64,000 nt of DNA from NCBI GenBank assembly GCA_035551475.1, contig DASZMX010000082.1, positions 1 through 64,000 on the forward strand, in the 5' to 3' direction. Source of the DNA: DASZMX01 sp035551475 (GTDB lineage: Bacteria > Verrucomicrobiota > Verrucomicrobiia > Limisphaerales > Palsa-1400). The position numbers and the translations under genes are program-made. The first letter of the stretch is position 1, and each line of letters begins with the position of its first letter. The notes under the pieces are model-generated. The model was not told where the DNA came from. It did not search any database and saw nothing but the letters and a program-made list of their open reading frames with translations. Positions 54,814-63,801 of the stretch are shown piece after piece.

Positions 54814-57800
54814 GTGAATTTTGCCGATTTCCTGCCCCAACCAAGCAAGGCGGTAATCGGCTTTTTGTTGCTGCTGGGAGGCGTTTCCGGGGGATGGGGA
54901 GCCGGGGCGCATCGCGTGCAAATCGATGATCCCGCAGCCGAAAAAGAGATGCTCGCCCAAGGCGCGTCCCTGCTGGCCGATTATGGAGCTTATCGCATCT
55001 ATGACACGGATGTCATCCCGCCCGGCGCTCAACCGCGTGACGAATATCGACGCTTGTTTTTGAATGCCGCGCCGCTCGACACCGCCGTCGCGGCGCGCCG
55101 TCCGCTCACGAATTTTGCCGGGCGCCATTTGCATCTCGTGCAATTTTCCGGCCCCGTGAAACCGGAATGGCGCCGGCAACTGGAGGCCATGGGCGTGCGG
55201 ATCGTGCATTATATCCCGCAAAACGGCTACCTGGTGTACGGCGAGGCGGAGGCGTTGCGCAAGTTGCCGTCGGCCGGCCATGTGCAATGGGAAGGAGGCT
55301 ATCTCGATGAATATAAAACCCAGCCCTCCGCCCGGCGGCAGGCCGGCATCGGACTGTTCTCGATTCAACTGTGCGCGGACCCGCCGGTCAATGCGGGGAC
55401 GCTGCAGGTTTTGCGCCGTCTTGCCCGCGGCGATCTGCATCCGCGTCATGTGCTTGACTACATCAATTTGATCGCATCGTTACGCGCCGCCGACTTGCCG
55501 CTGGTGGCCGCCTGTCCCGATGTCGTCTCGATTCACGCGTGGTCAGCCCCGCAACGCGTGGACGAGCGGCAGGATCAAATCGTGGCGTCCAACCTCACGG
55601 GGAACATTCCCAGCTCGCCCGGTTATCTGGCGTGGCTCGCCGGCAAAGGTTTTACGCAGGGGCAGTTCGACGCCTCGGGTTTTGCCGTGGATATTTCTGA
55701 TAGCGGGATCGATAACGGTTCCACGCAGCCGAATCATTTCGGGCTTTACGAAGGCGGCCAGACCGCTGGCGCCAGCCGAATTATTTACAATCGATTGATC
55801 GGAACGCCCAACCCGCCGGACAGCACCATCGCCGGCTGCGATGGCCACGGCACGCTGGACGCCCACATTGTGGGCGGCTACGACAATTTCGCCGGCTACC
55901 CGTTTAGCGATACGTCCGGCTACCATTATGGTTTGGGTGTCTGTCCGTTTGTGCGCATGGGCTCCTCGGTGGTGTTCGATCCGGAAACCTGGACGTTTCC
56001 CGATTTGGGGGCGTTGCAATCGCAGGCTTATCAGGACGGGGCGCGCGTCAGCAATAATAGCTGGGGCGATGACGGCCATCGCGGTGGCTACGACATCGAA
56101 TCGCAGGAGCTGGATGCCCTGGTGCGCGACGCCCAGCCCGCGTCTTCGCCTTATCCCACGCCCGGCAATCAGGAGATGACCATTGTGTTTGCGGCGGGCA
56201 ATACTTCACGCAACGGCACCATCATTGATGAACCCGGCGGCACGGCCAAGAATGTCATTTGCGTCGGCGCGGCTGATGGCGTCCAGCCCTTCAACGATGG
56301 TTACAACGATGACGGCGAAGCCGTCAGCGCAAGTCAAATCGCCAGCTTCTCCGACACGGGGCCTTGCAATGACGGCCGCCTGAAACCCGATCTCGTCGCG
56401 CCCGGCACGCATATCACCGGCGGCGCGCCCGAAGCCAGCTCCCCCGACACGGACGGCACGGCGGATTCCTGTTTTTTTAATTACGGCGCGCGCTACGGCT
56501 TTGGCGTGACCGGCACGGGGAATGGGAATCCATTCTTTCCCGCCGACCAGCAATATTATGTGGTGTCCGACGGCACCAGCCACGCCGCGCCGGCGGTGGC
56601 GGGCGGATGCGCCTTGCTGCGTCAATACTTTATTAACCAGGGTCTCGCGCCTCCCTCGCCCGCCATGACCAAGGCCTTCCTGATGAACTCCGCGCGTTAT
56701 CTCGCCGGCTCGACCGCCAACGATACGCTGTGGTCGCCGAAACAGGGCATGGGCGAATTGAACCTGGGCGCGGCCTTTGACGGCGCGGCGCGTTTGTTGC
56801 GCGACGAGCTGAGCGACGACCTTTTCACCGCCAGCGGGCAGGCGCGGACGTTTCACGGCAGCGTCGCCTCGGCCGGCCATCCATTTTTGGTCACAGTGGC
56901 GTGGACCGACGCGCCGGGGAGCACGACTGGCGCCGCCTACAACAATGATCTCGACTTGACAGTGGATGCCGGAGGCCAGGCCTATCGCGGCAATGTTTTT
57001 TCCGGGCGTTGGTCCATCCCCGGCGGCGCGGCCGACTTCCGCAACAACGTGGAAAGCGTCTTTCTTCCGGCAGGCGTCACCGGCCCATTTACGGTCACGG
57101 TGACGGCGGCGAGCATCAATTCCGTGGGCGTGCCGAATGTCAATAATGCGCTGGAGCAGGACTTCGCGCTGGTGATTAACAACGCCCTCGGCGCCGGGCC
57201 GGCGGTCATCGTGCCGGCGGGCGCCACGCTCAGCGCGGAAAATTGCGTTCCCGCCAACGGCGTGATTGATCCCGGCGAAACTGTGACGGTGCGCCTGGGC
57301 TTGCGCAATTCGGGCCTGGTCAACACGACCAATTTGGTGGCCACGCTGCTCTCCACCAACGGCGTGCAAGCGATCAGCGGCCCGCAGACCTACGGGGTTC
57401 TTGCCGCCGAGGGGCCGGCCATCGCGCTGCCCTTCACGTTTATGGCCACGGGCGCTTGCGGCTCCACGGTTTCAGCCACGCTGCAACTGCGCGATGGCGC
57501 CGCCTTGCTGGGAATGGTGGATTTTTCCTTCACGCTTTGCCAGCGGAGTACGGCGCTCACGGAAAATTTTGCGAACGCGGTTTCCCCGACCTTGCCGGCC
57601 GGCTGGCAGACCGTTCCGTCCGCGGGCACGGTGGCGTGGATCACAGACACCAATGGGGCGGTGTTCGCCGCCGCCGCGACCAACGCCGGCGTGACCGACC
57701 TGATCTCCCCGCCCGTGATGATTCACTCCGGCGACGCGCAATTGTCCTTCCGCCAGCAATTCAACCTGGAACTGGATCCCAGCGATTCCACCCTCGCGTT

Positions 57801-58347
57801 TGACGGCGGCTTTTTGGAAATCAGCATGGGCGGCGGCGCCTTTGCGGACATCCTCGACGCCGGCGCCGCGTTCGTGACCAACGGTTACAACACCACCATC
57901 GCCAACAATAGCGTTGACAACAACCCGTTTCCGGGACGGAAATGCTGGAGCGGCGGCTCGGCGGGATTTCTCTCCACCGTCGTGCAATTGCCCGCCAGCG
58001 TCGCCGGCCAGGCGGTGCAATTCAAATGGCGTTGCGCCACCGATTATCAAAACGCCTACGGTTCGGTGGGCTGGTGGCTGGATGACGTGACCGTGTCGGA
58101 CGGATTCAGCTCGGTCTGTTGCGGTTGCCCCGCTCCCCCTTTGCTCCTGAATCCAAATATCATGGGAAGCAACTTCGTGTTTTCCTTCCAAACTGCAACC
58201 AACCGCGCCTACACCGTGCAAGCAACGGATAGTCTGACCAACGGCGCCTGGAATTCTCTGCCCGCCATCCCGGGAGATGGGTCTCCGAAAACGGTCACCA
58301 ACGCGCTCGCCCCTGGCGCGCGCTTCTACCGGGTGGAAGCTCAATAA
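54814..58347 (+). CDS. Secreted S8 (subtilisin-like) serine peptidase
   Basis: A large exported protease of 1177 aa from GTG 54814, with a signal peptide (AVIGFLLLLGGVSGGW). The S8 triad lies in DISDSGIDNG (about Asp296), GCDGHGTLDAHIVGG (about His345) and SDGTSHAAPAVAGG (about Ser589). A propeptide-like region precedes it. After the catalytic domain come beta-sandwich domains: a P-domain-like part, a region with repeated Cys, and a C-terminal TVQATDSLTNGAWNSLPAI... FYRVEAQ module shared with the FN3 protein. The upstream 65 codons in frame lack conservation, so the GTG is chosen. Confidence 0.9.
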   Translation: MNFADFLPQPSKAVIGFLLLLGGVSGGWGAGAHRVQIDDPAAEKEMLAQGASLLADYGAYRIYDTDVIPPGAQPRDEYRRLFLNAAPLDTAVAARRPLTNFAGRHLHLVQFSGPVKPEWRRQLEAMGVRIVHYIPQNGYLVYGEAEALRKLPSAGHVQWEGGYLDEYKTQPSARRQAGIGLFSIQLCADPPVNAGTLQVLRRLARGDLHPRHVLDYINLIASLRAADLPLVAACPDVVSIHAWSAPQRVDERQDQIVASNLTGNIPSSPGYLAWLAGKGFTQGQFDASGFAVDISDSGIDNGSTQPNHFGLYEGGQTAGASRIIYNRLIGTPNPPDSTIAGCDGHGTLDAHIVGGYDNFAGYPFSDTSGYHYGLGVCPFVRMGSSVVFDPETWTFPDLGALQSQAYQDGARVSNNSWGDDGHRGGYDIESQELDALVRDAQPASSPYPTPGNQEMTIVFAAGNTSRNGTIIDEPGGTAKNVICVGAADGVQPFNDGYNDDGEAVSASQIASFSDTGPCNDGRLKPDLVAPGTHITGGAPEASSPDTDGTADSCFFNYGARYGFGVTGTGNGNPFFPADQQYYVVSDGTSHAAPAVAGGCALLRQYFINQGLAPPSPAMTKAFLMNSARYLAGSTANDTLWSPKQGMGELNLGAAFDGAARLLRDELSDDLFTASGQARTFHGSVASAGHPFLVTVAWTDAPGSTTGAAYNNDLDLTVDAGGQAYRGNVFSGRWSIPGGAADFRNNVESVFLPAGVTGPFTVTVTAASINSVGVPNVNNALEQDFALVINNALGAGPAVIVPAGATLSAENCVPANGVIDPGETVTVRLGLRNSGLVNTTNLVATLLSTNGVQAISGPQTYGVLAAEGPAIALPFTFMATGACGSTVSATLQLRDGAALLGMVDFSFTLCQRSTALTENFANAVSPTLPAGWQTVPSAGTVAWITDTNGAVFAAAATNAGVTDLISPPVMIHSGDAQLSFRQQFNLELDPSDSTLAFDGGFLEISMGGGAFADILDAGAAFVTNGYNTTIANNSVDNNPFPGRKCWSGGSAGFLSTVVQLPASVAGQAVQFKWRCATDYQNAYGSVGWWLDDVTVSDGFSSVCCGCPAPPLLLNPNIMGSNFVFSFQTATNRAYTVQATDSLTNGAWNSLPAIPGDGSPKTVTNALAPGARFYRVEAQ

Positions 58348-58368
58348 AGCCGCCATCAGCAATATACC

Positions 58369-58398
58369 TTGACATAGAACTATCGAGGTAGTATTACC
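58369..58398 (+). promoter_or_regulatory. Promoter and operator-like repeats of the BlaI gene
   Basis: TTGACA (58369-58374) and TATTAC (58392-58397), 17 nt apart, lie just upstream of the BlaI start. ACTA-N6-TAGT (58379-58392) and GGTAGTATTACC (58387-58398, arms GGTA/TACC) overlap the -10, and a further GTAGT follows. Such dyads suit binding by a BlaI dimer, implying autorepression. The transcript would begin only a few nt before the ATG at 58408. Confidence 0.6.
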
Positions 58399-58407
58399 GT
58401 GGTAGTT

Positions 58408-58782
58408 ATGAAATACCTTCGCCTCGGTGATTTGCAATTGCGAATTCTTCAGGAGTTGTGGGGGCGAAGCTCCGCCAGCGTGGCGGAAGTTCATGCTGCT
58501 ATAGGCTCCAGCCTCGCCTACACCACCATTGCCACGATGCTCCGAAAAATGGAACAGCGCGGCCTAGTCAAGCATCGCGAGGAGGGCCGCGCCTTTATTT
58601 ATCACGCCACAGTGACGGCCGCCGACGTAAATCGCAGCGCTGGGCGGCATTTTGTGGATCGTCTGTTTGAAGGCAGCCTTGCAGGCGCCGTCGCGCATCT
58701 GCTGCAAACGTGCGATGCGAGCCGAGATGAACTGGAGAAACTGGAAAAGGCGGTGGCGCAGGCGAAGCGGAGGGCCAAATGA
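58408..58782 (+). CDS. BlaI/MecI-family transcriptional repressor
   Basis: A 124-aa winged-helix repressor (GTG 58399 is also possible). The DNA-binding part is LGDLQLRILQELWGRSSASV to YTTIATMLRKMEQRGLVKHR. The dimerisation part follows, with the typical FVDRLFEGSLAGAVAHLL. In the family the partner BlaR1 cleaves or triggers cleavage of BlaI. Its end overlaps the M56 gene by 4 nt, so the pair is co-expressed, but the M56 reading frame is interrupted. Confidence 0.93.
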   Translation: MKYLRLGDLQLRILQELWGRSSASVAEVHAAIGSSLAYTTIATMLRKMEQRGLVKHREEGRAFIYHATVTAADVNRSAGRHFVDRLFEGSLAGAVAHLLQTCDASRDELEKLEKAVAQAKRRAK

Positions 58783-60497
58783 CTCCCACCTTGGGCGCGT
58801 GGACCCGGTTAGCTGGGGTTTTGGCGGCGGAAATCACCCTCGTCGTGGTGTTAGCGGCCGCTTGGGTGCGCGTCGTGCGCCGTCCGAAACAGCAGCGCGC
58901 GTGCTGGCAGGGCGCCTTGCTCGCCGTCGCGTTGCTTTCGCTGGTCACGCTTTCTGGCCTGCATTTCGATCTCCTGCCGCCGTCGAAGTTCCGCTTGCGA
59001 AGCCCAGCGTTCTCTCCCGCAGCGGCGTTCGTCGCTCCTGAATCTTCCACCGTCGTCCAGGTGGCCGAACCTGCAGCGTCGATCGTTTGGCCTGCCTGGT
59101 TTTGGATTTCTGGAACGTTCGCTGTCTCGTGTTGAATTGCGGCCGCCCATCTCTGGCTGCTGGTGGAGCGGCGCAAAATGAAGCCGGCTGAACCGGAGGA
59201 TTTGGCGCAGGCTCAAGGCTTGCAGAAATGCCTCGGACTTTCTTTTGTGCCCGTGGGCCAATGGATCCATGGCGGTCCAGTGGCATTCGGGTGGATTCGC
59301 CCAGCGATTGCGTTGCCCGCGGATTTCCATCGCCGTTTTGACGCCCGCCAACGCGAGGCCATTCTGGCCCATGAACTAGCGCATCTCGCCGCCCGCGATC
59401 CCTGGTGGCTGGCTCTGGCCGACGCGCTGGCTGCTTTGGTCTGGTGGCATCCGCTGGTGTGGTGGATGCGGCGGCGTTTTCGGGCGTCGTGCGAAGCGGC
59501 GGCGGATGAAGCCAGCGCGCTGGTCCCGTCCGGCCCCGCCGCCTTGGCGGAGTCTCTTTTGATTTTGGGCCGCCACCGCATTCCGCTCGCGCTCGGAGTT
59601 TCTGGCGCCGGCTATCAATCCGAAATGGGGCAACGCATCGAAGCCTTGTTAGAAGACCGGCCAGATTGGAAAAAATTATCCGGCGCGTGGCTTTGGACGC
59701 CTCGGCTTCTTGCGTTTGCATCTGCCCTCCTGGCTGGCGCCATCCCCCTGCAAGCCGCACATCCAGCCCTAATGTTCGCCTCCATGGCCGCCAAAAATCC
59801 CGCTCTTTCTCATGGGCCTTCCATTCGGTTGCAAGTGGAATTTGTGGAGGCGCCGGATTTCAGCGACAGCGGCCTGGACACTCTATTTGCTGGACCGTGG
59901 CAGATCGATGCCGAATCTCAAAGCGAGCAGCCTTGCGAATTTTTCCCCGCCCTGGATCGACGCTGGCTGCAAAACGTCACCTTGGAGCGATCAGAAAACG
60001 ACGGCAAATACAACGTCATCGACGAGCCGAGATTCCGGGTCTTGCGAAGAAAATTAACCGCGCTCGGCGGAGTTTCGCTGCTTTCGTTCCAGAGCGCGAT
60101 CCTCACTTCCGGCCATCAAGCCAGGGTGAGCTCCAAAGACATTCGCAGCATCGTATTTGATGCGCAGGTGACCAATCACACCGTGAATTATCAAGTTGCC
60201 CGAGTGGATCTGGGGCCTGACGCGAACATTATTCTGCAACGTGATGGAAACCAATGGCGTGTTCAAACGCTCGCCACCTACCTTGAGTTTAACGGCTATG
60301 GCTCGTGTCAGCCGCGTCCTTACACTAGCGGCTCCCCTCCTCAGCGCCTGACCTACACCTTGCCCTTGCCCCGTTTTCGGGTCCGACAATCCAAGGTGGA
60401 GGCCACGGCCAAAGCGGGGCAGACCATCATCGTGCGCGGCGGAAAAGCCAGCGCGCCACGCCGCTTTTATGTGTGTTTGACACTCAGCGAGCCTTAA
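58779..60497 (+). pseudogene. M56 (BlaR1-like) peptidase gene interrupted by in-frame TGA
   Basis: One reading frame of 573 codons is broken only by TGA at 59133-59135 (after GTFAVSC, before IAAAHLWLLVERRK), inside a predicted membrane helix. Downstream, the peptidase motif HELAHLAARDPWW (HExxH), the second membrane helices and EAAADE are intact. The C-terminal domain (about 60% of the protein) has a secretin-like segment (LGGVSLLSFQSAILTSGHQA) after an N0-type fold. Read as a whole it would be a normal BlaR1-type sensor. Possible reasons are a nonsense mutation, a sequencing error or recoding. A fragment starting at GTG 59163 may still be made. Confidence 0.72.
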
Positions 60498-60775
60498 GCG
60501 AAGGCGGGCTGCTTTTTCGCGCCGTTGCCGTTGGCGTTGGAAGATTTCTTTTTGCGGTCGTTTTCCGGCGCCTTGGGAGCGGCGGCGAGAGGGGTGGTGT
60601 CGCGGCGGAGCGTGGCGTCCTGCGGCTTGCCATCTTTGCTCAGGCGTTCCTGCGCTTTGAGCCAATATTCCACGTCCCGGCCATCGGGGCGGCCGTCAGC
60701 TTCCCAGAGTTGATAGGCTTTGGCGGCGATTTGATCTTGAGTGAACTGGCTCTTGGTCTCGGACGTATTGCTCAT
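60494..60775 (-). CDS. DUF2934 domain protein
   Basis: A 93-aa protein. DUF2934 is recognised by IAAKAYQLWEADGRPDGRDV and EYWLKAQE (about 16-43). A low-complexity Lys/Asn/Ala tail follows (KKKSSNANGNGAKKQPAF). Function unknown in the family. Convergent with the M56 gene, overlapping by 4 nt. Upstream it is divergent from the Mla locus. Confidence 0.88.
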   Translation of the reverse strand: MSNTSETKSQFTQDQIAAKAYQLWEADGRPDGRDVEYWLKAQERLSKDGKPQDATLRRDTTPLAAAPKAPENDRKKKSSNANGNGAKKQPAFA

Positions 60776-60962
60776 AACGGATGTTTTTTAAGTTAAAATT
60801 CCTGACCTAAATCTAGGAATAATCAATGAGCGCTACAATCAGGCTTGCTCCCTATTTTCTGCGGCGGTGTGGACTGACGGGATCATCGGGGAAAACTGGA
60901 AACAGGGAAACCGCGTTTCAAAGATTGCGAGCGGCGGTAATTTGCGCTCGAATAGTCTCGTC

Positions 60963-61802
60963 ATGCCCGACACAACGTCGTCGCCATCTTTATCCAGCAT
61001 GTTTCTGCGCCGCTCCTTGATGAGTGTGGCGGGCGGCTGGATTTTGGGCGGCTTGGAAACGGTGCATGACCTGGGCGCGTTTTTGCTGATCACGGTGAGT
61101 GTGATCGTCACCAAGTTCAACACCGCGCGCGCCCTCGTGCATCCGATGATCCGCGCGCAAATTGCGCGGGCGGGCTTGAAACTTCTGCCGATGGTGACGT
61201 TCCTGGCCTGCGCGCTGGGCCTGGTTGTGATTGGGCAAACGGTGCTCCTTTTGAACCGCTACGGCGCGCCCAAATATCTGGGAATGGTGATGGTCAGCGT
61301 GGTGGTGCGGGAATTGGGCCCGTTGCTGGCCGCTTTGCTGGTGCTGGCGCGAATCGGCACGGCCAACGTCGTGGAATTGGGCACCGCGCGAGCCTTGGGC
61401 GAGGTCGAGGCGCTGGAGGCGCTGGCGATTGATCCGATTCATTTTTTGGTGGCGCCACGGGTGATCGGCATGGCGCTGGCCATTTTTTCGCTCACGGTTT
61501 ATTTGATTCTATTTGCGCTGTTGAGCGGCTATGCGTTCGCGTTTTTGCAGAACGTGCCGCTGACGCCCTCGGAATATTTCGATCAACTGGCGCTGTCCTT
61601 GATGTGGCAGGATTTTGTGCTGCTCGCGCTCAAGACCCTTTCCTTCGGCGTCTTGATCGCCACGGTGACCTGCTACGAAGGGCTGGCCAAGCCCGTGCGC
61701 CTGGAGCGGGTGAGCAGCGCGACGGCGCGCGCGGTGGGGGAATGCGTGGTGGGCGTGGTGATGCTGGATGCGCTTTTCATGATTGTTTACCTCGTCATCT
61801 GA
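60963..61802 (+). CDS. mlaE: MlaE-type ABC transporter permease
   Basis: A 279-aa integral membrane permease of the phospholipid/MCE transporter family. Conserved elements include a GQTVLLLNRYGAP-type loop, VVRELGPLLAALLVLARIGT, LGTARALGEVEALEALAIDP and the final IVYLVI. It forms the channel that moves lipids between inner and outer membranes. The start could also be at 60999. It overlaps the ATPase gene by 1 nt (TGATG). Confidence 0.9.
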   Translation: MPDTTSSPSLSSMFLRRSLMSVAGGWILGGLETVHDLGAFLLITVSVIVTKFNTARALVHPMIRAQIARAGLKLLPMVTFLACALGLVVIGQTVLLLNRYGAPKYLGMVMVSVVVRELGPLLAALLVLARIGTANVVELGTARALGEVEALEALAIDPIHFLVAPRVIGMALAIFSLTVYLILFALLSGYAFAFLQNVPLTPSEYFDQLALSLMWQDFVLLALKTLSFGVLIATVTCYEGLAKPVRLERVSSATARAVGECVVGVVMLDALFMIVYLVI

Positions 61803-62548
61803 TGGAGGAGGAAAAGCCATGGACCGGCCCGTTGGCCGAGGCGGAGGGAGCAGCCATTTGTTACGGCGGCCATCCGTCGCAGCTTCGCCTCTCCGGGCTG
61901 GATTGGAAGATCGCGGCGGGCTCGTATTGGGTGGTGGGCGGGCCGCCGGATTCGGGCAAAACGGATTTGCTGGCGACCATGGCGGGATTGCAGCGGCCGG
62001 CGGGCGGGGTGGTGCGGATTTTTGGGCGCGACGTGACGGAGTTGGGCGAGCCTGACCTGCTGAAATTGCGGACGAAAGTGGGTTTCGTTTTCAAAGGCGG
62101 CGGACGGATGTTCAGCGATTTGACGGTGGCGGAAAATATCGCGTTGCCGCTGCGGTATCATCAGAATCTGGACGCCGATCATGCGCTCGACACCGTGCAT
62201 GCGTTGCTGGATTTGACGGATTTGGGCAACATCGGGCCGGAACGCCCGCAGCGTCTTGGGATGAGCCAGCAGCAACGCGTCGGATTGGCGCGGGCGCTTG
62301 CGCTGAAGCCCGATGCCCTTTTTCTGGATGAACCGCTGGCGGGATTGGGCTGGCGGCATCGCCAATGGTGGCTGGATTTTTTGCAGGAGCTCAGCTCCGG
62401 GGCGGCGTTTATGGACCGGAAAAAATTGGCGGTGGTGGTCACCACCAATGATTTTGCCCCGTGGTCGGGGCGCCGGGTGGAATACGCCGTGATCCGGGAC
62501 CAGCGCTGGCAAATGCTCGGCGAACAAAAAGAGCCGCCCAATGTTTGA
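61802..62548 (+). CDS. mlaF: MlaF-type ABC transporter ATPase with altered motifs
   Basis: A 248-aa ABC ATPase. The Walker A is GGPPDSGKTDLL and Walker B is ALFLDEPLAGL, both plausible. The Q-loop Gln is replaced by Lys (FVFKGGGRMFSDL), the signature reads LGMSQQQRVGLARA instead of LSGGQ/LSGGM, and the H-loop His is Asn (VTTNDF). It lies between the permease and the MCE protein, so it is the energising subunit by context. Reduced ATPase activity or an asymmetric pairing is possible. Confidence 0.85.
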   Translation: MEEEKPWTGPLAEAEGAAICYGGHPSQLRLSGLDWKIAAGSYWVVGGPPDSGKTDLLATMAGLQRPAGGVVRIFGRDVTELGEPDLLKLRTKVGFVFKGGGRMFSDLTVAENIALPLRYHQNLDADHALDTVHALLDLTDLGNIGPERPQRLGMSQQQRVGLARALALKPDALFLDEPLAGLGWRHRQWWLDFLQELSSGAAFMDRKKLAVVVTTNDFAPWSGRRVEYAVIRDQRWQMLGEQKEPPNV

Positions 62549-62554
62549 CACTTT

Positions 62555-63748
62555 ATGCCATTACGAGATTTAACTCCGGAATTGCGGACGCGCCTGAGCG
62601 CCGTCGAACGAACCGTGGGATGGTTTGTCATGCTGGCGACGATTGTGCTGGTCGCCGGCTTCGGCTTTTACATTTACAAAACGGGCAAAAGCAAAGGCTG
62701 GTTCATCACCAAGATCAATTACGCGACCAGCTTGAACGACGCTTCCGGCATCAACGTCGGCGATCACGTGAAGCTGATGGGGTTTGACGTGGGTGAGATC
62801 AGCCGCATTGAGGCCAATGAGCCGGACGCGCGTTGGGGTGTGACGGTGTTTTTCTGGGTGAAAGAGCCCTATTATGGCTACATCTGGCTCGATTCCAAGG
62901 TGCGGGTGAACCAGGATTTTCTGGGGCACAGCAGCCTGGAAATTCTTAAAGGCCACACCGGCGCCGCGACCGCTTATCGTGATGGCGGGACGAAACAGGT
63001 GATGGTCCTTTTGCGGGGACGCGCCCGCGCCAAGTACAAAGAGCTGACCAATGACCTCGACGCCGTCACGGCCACGAATGTCCTGAACGGCTTCATTCGC
63101 TCCAACAAGCCGGCTTACTATATGTCGTTGACCGATGGGAAATTCAACCGGCCGATTGATTACGCGGTGAGCAATTGGTGCTGGATTACGCCGCAGGATT
63201 CCACGCCGCTGGCAGATCGGCTCGCCGCCGTCGCGGGCGTGGTGGAAGGCGCGCTGCCCAACATCTTGAACCTCACAAATCAATTGTCCGCCGTGCTGAC
63301 CAATGCCGCCGCGGCCGTCCTGCGCCTCGATCACACGCTGGCGGACGCGCACCCGATCGTCACCAATCTCGGGGTCATCACCGGAAACCTGCGCGACACC
63401 AATGGTTCGCTCGGCGCGTGGCTGATTCCGCCCAGCCTCTCCGCGGAATTGACGACAACTCTGTCCAACGCGAGCGCGACCCTGGCGGCGGCGCATTCAA
63501 CCCTCGACAACACCGACACCAATTTGACCAGCATCGCGACCGACCTGGATCATACGCTGGAGCATTTGTCCGACCTGACCAGCAACCTGGCGTGGCAAGT
63601 GCAGATCAACACCAACCTGGTCACGGAAATCTCGTCCACGATTGTGCACACGGATGATTTGATCCAGGGATTGAAGCGTCATTGGTTCCTGCGTTCGGCG
63701 TTCAAAACCAAAGCCACCAATAAAGTGGACAAGGCGCATAGCCGTTAA
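62555..63748 (+). CDS. mlaD: MlaD-type MCE domain protein
   Basis: A 397-aa protein with one N-terminal transmembrane helix (TVGWFVMLATIVLVAGFGFY) and one MCE domain (about 40-125: YATSLNDASGINVGDHVKLM, GFDVGEISRIE, LGHSSLEILKG). A long Thr/Asn-rich helical region follows, with repeated TLxxA/TLxNT segments suggesting a needle- or tunnel-like structure. It is the periplasmic lipid-binding subunit of the MlaE/MlaF system. Confidence 0.9.
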   Translation: MPLRDLTPELRTRLSAVERTVGWFVMLATIVLVAGFGFYIYKTGKSKGWFITKINYATSLNDASGINVGDHVKLMGFDVGEISRIEANEPDARWGVTVFFWVKEPYYGYIWLDSKVRVNQDFLGHSSLEILKGHTGAATAYRDGGTKQVMVLLRGRARAKYKELTNDLDAVTATNVLNGFIRSNKPAYYMSLTDGKFNRPIDYAVSNWCWITPQDSTPLADRLAAVAGVVEGALPNILNLTNQLSAVLTNAAAAVLRLDHTLADAHPIVTNLGVITGNLRDTNGSLGAWLIPPSLSAELTTTLSNASATLAAAHSTLDNTDTNLTSIATDLDHTLEHLSDLTSNLAWQVQINTNLVTEISSTIVHTDDLIQGLKRHWFLRSAFKTKATNKVDKAHSR

Positions 63749-63801
63749 CGGCGCCGGAAACATTCTTGACGAAGGAGCGGCGGGCGCCCATTCTCGCCGG
63801 C

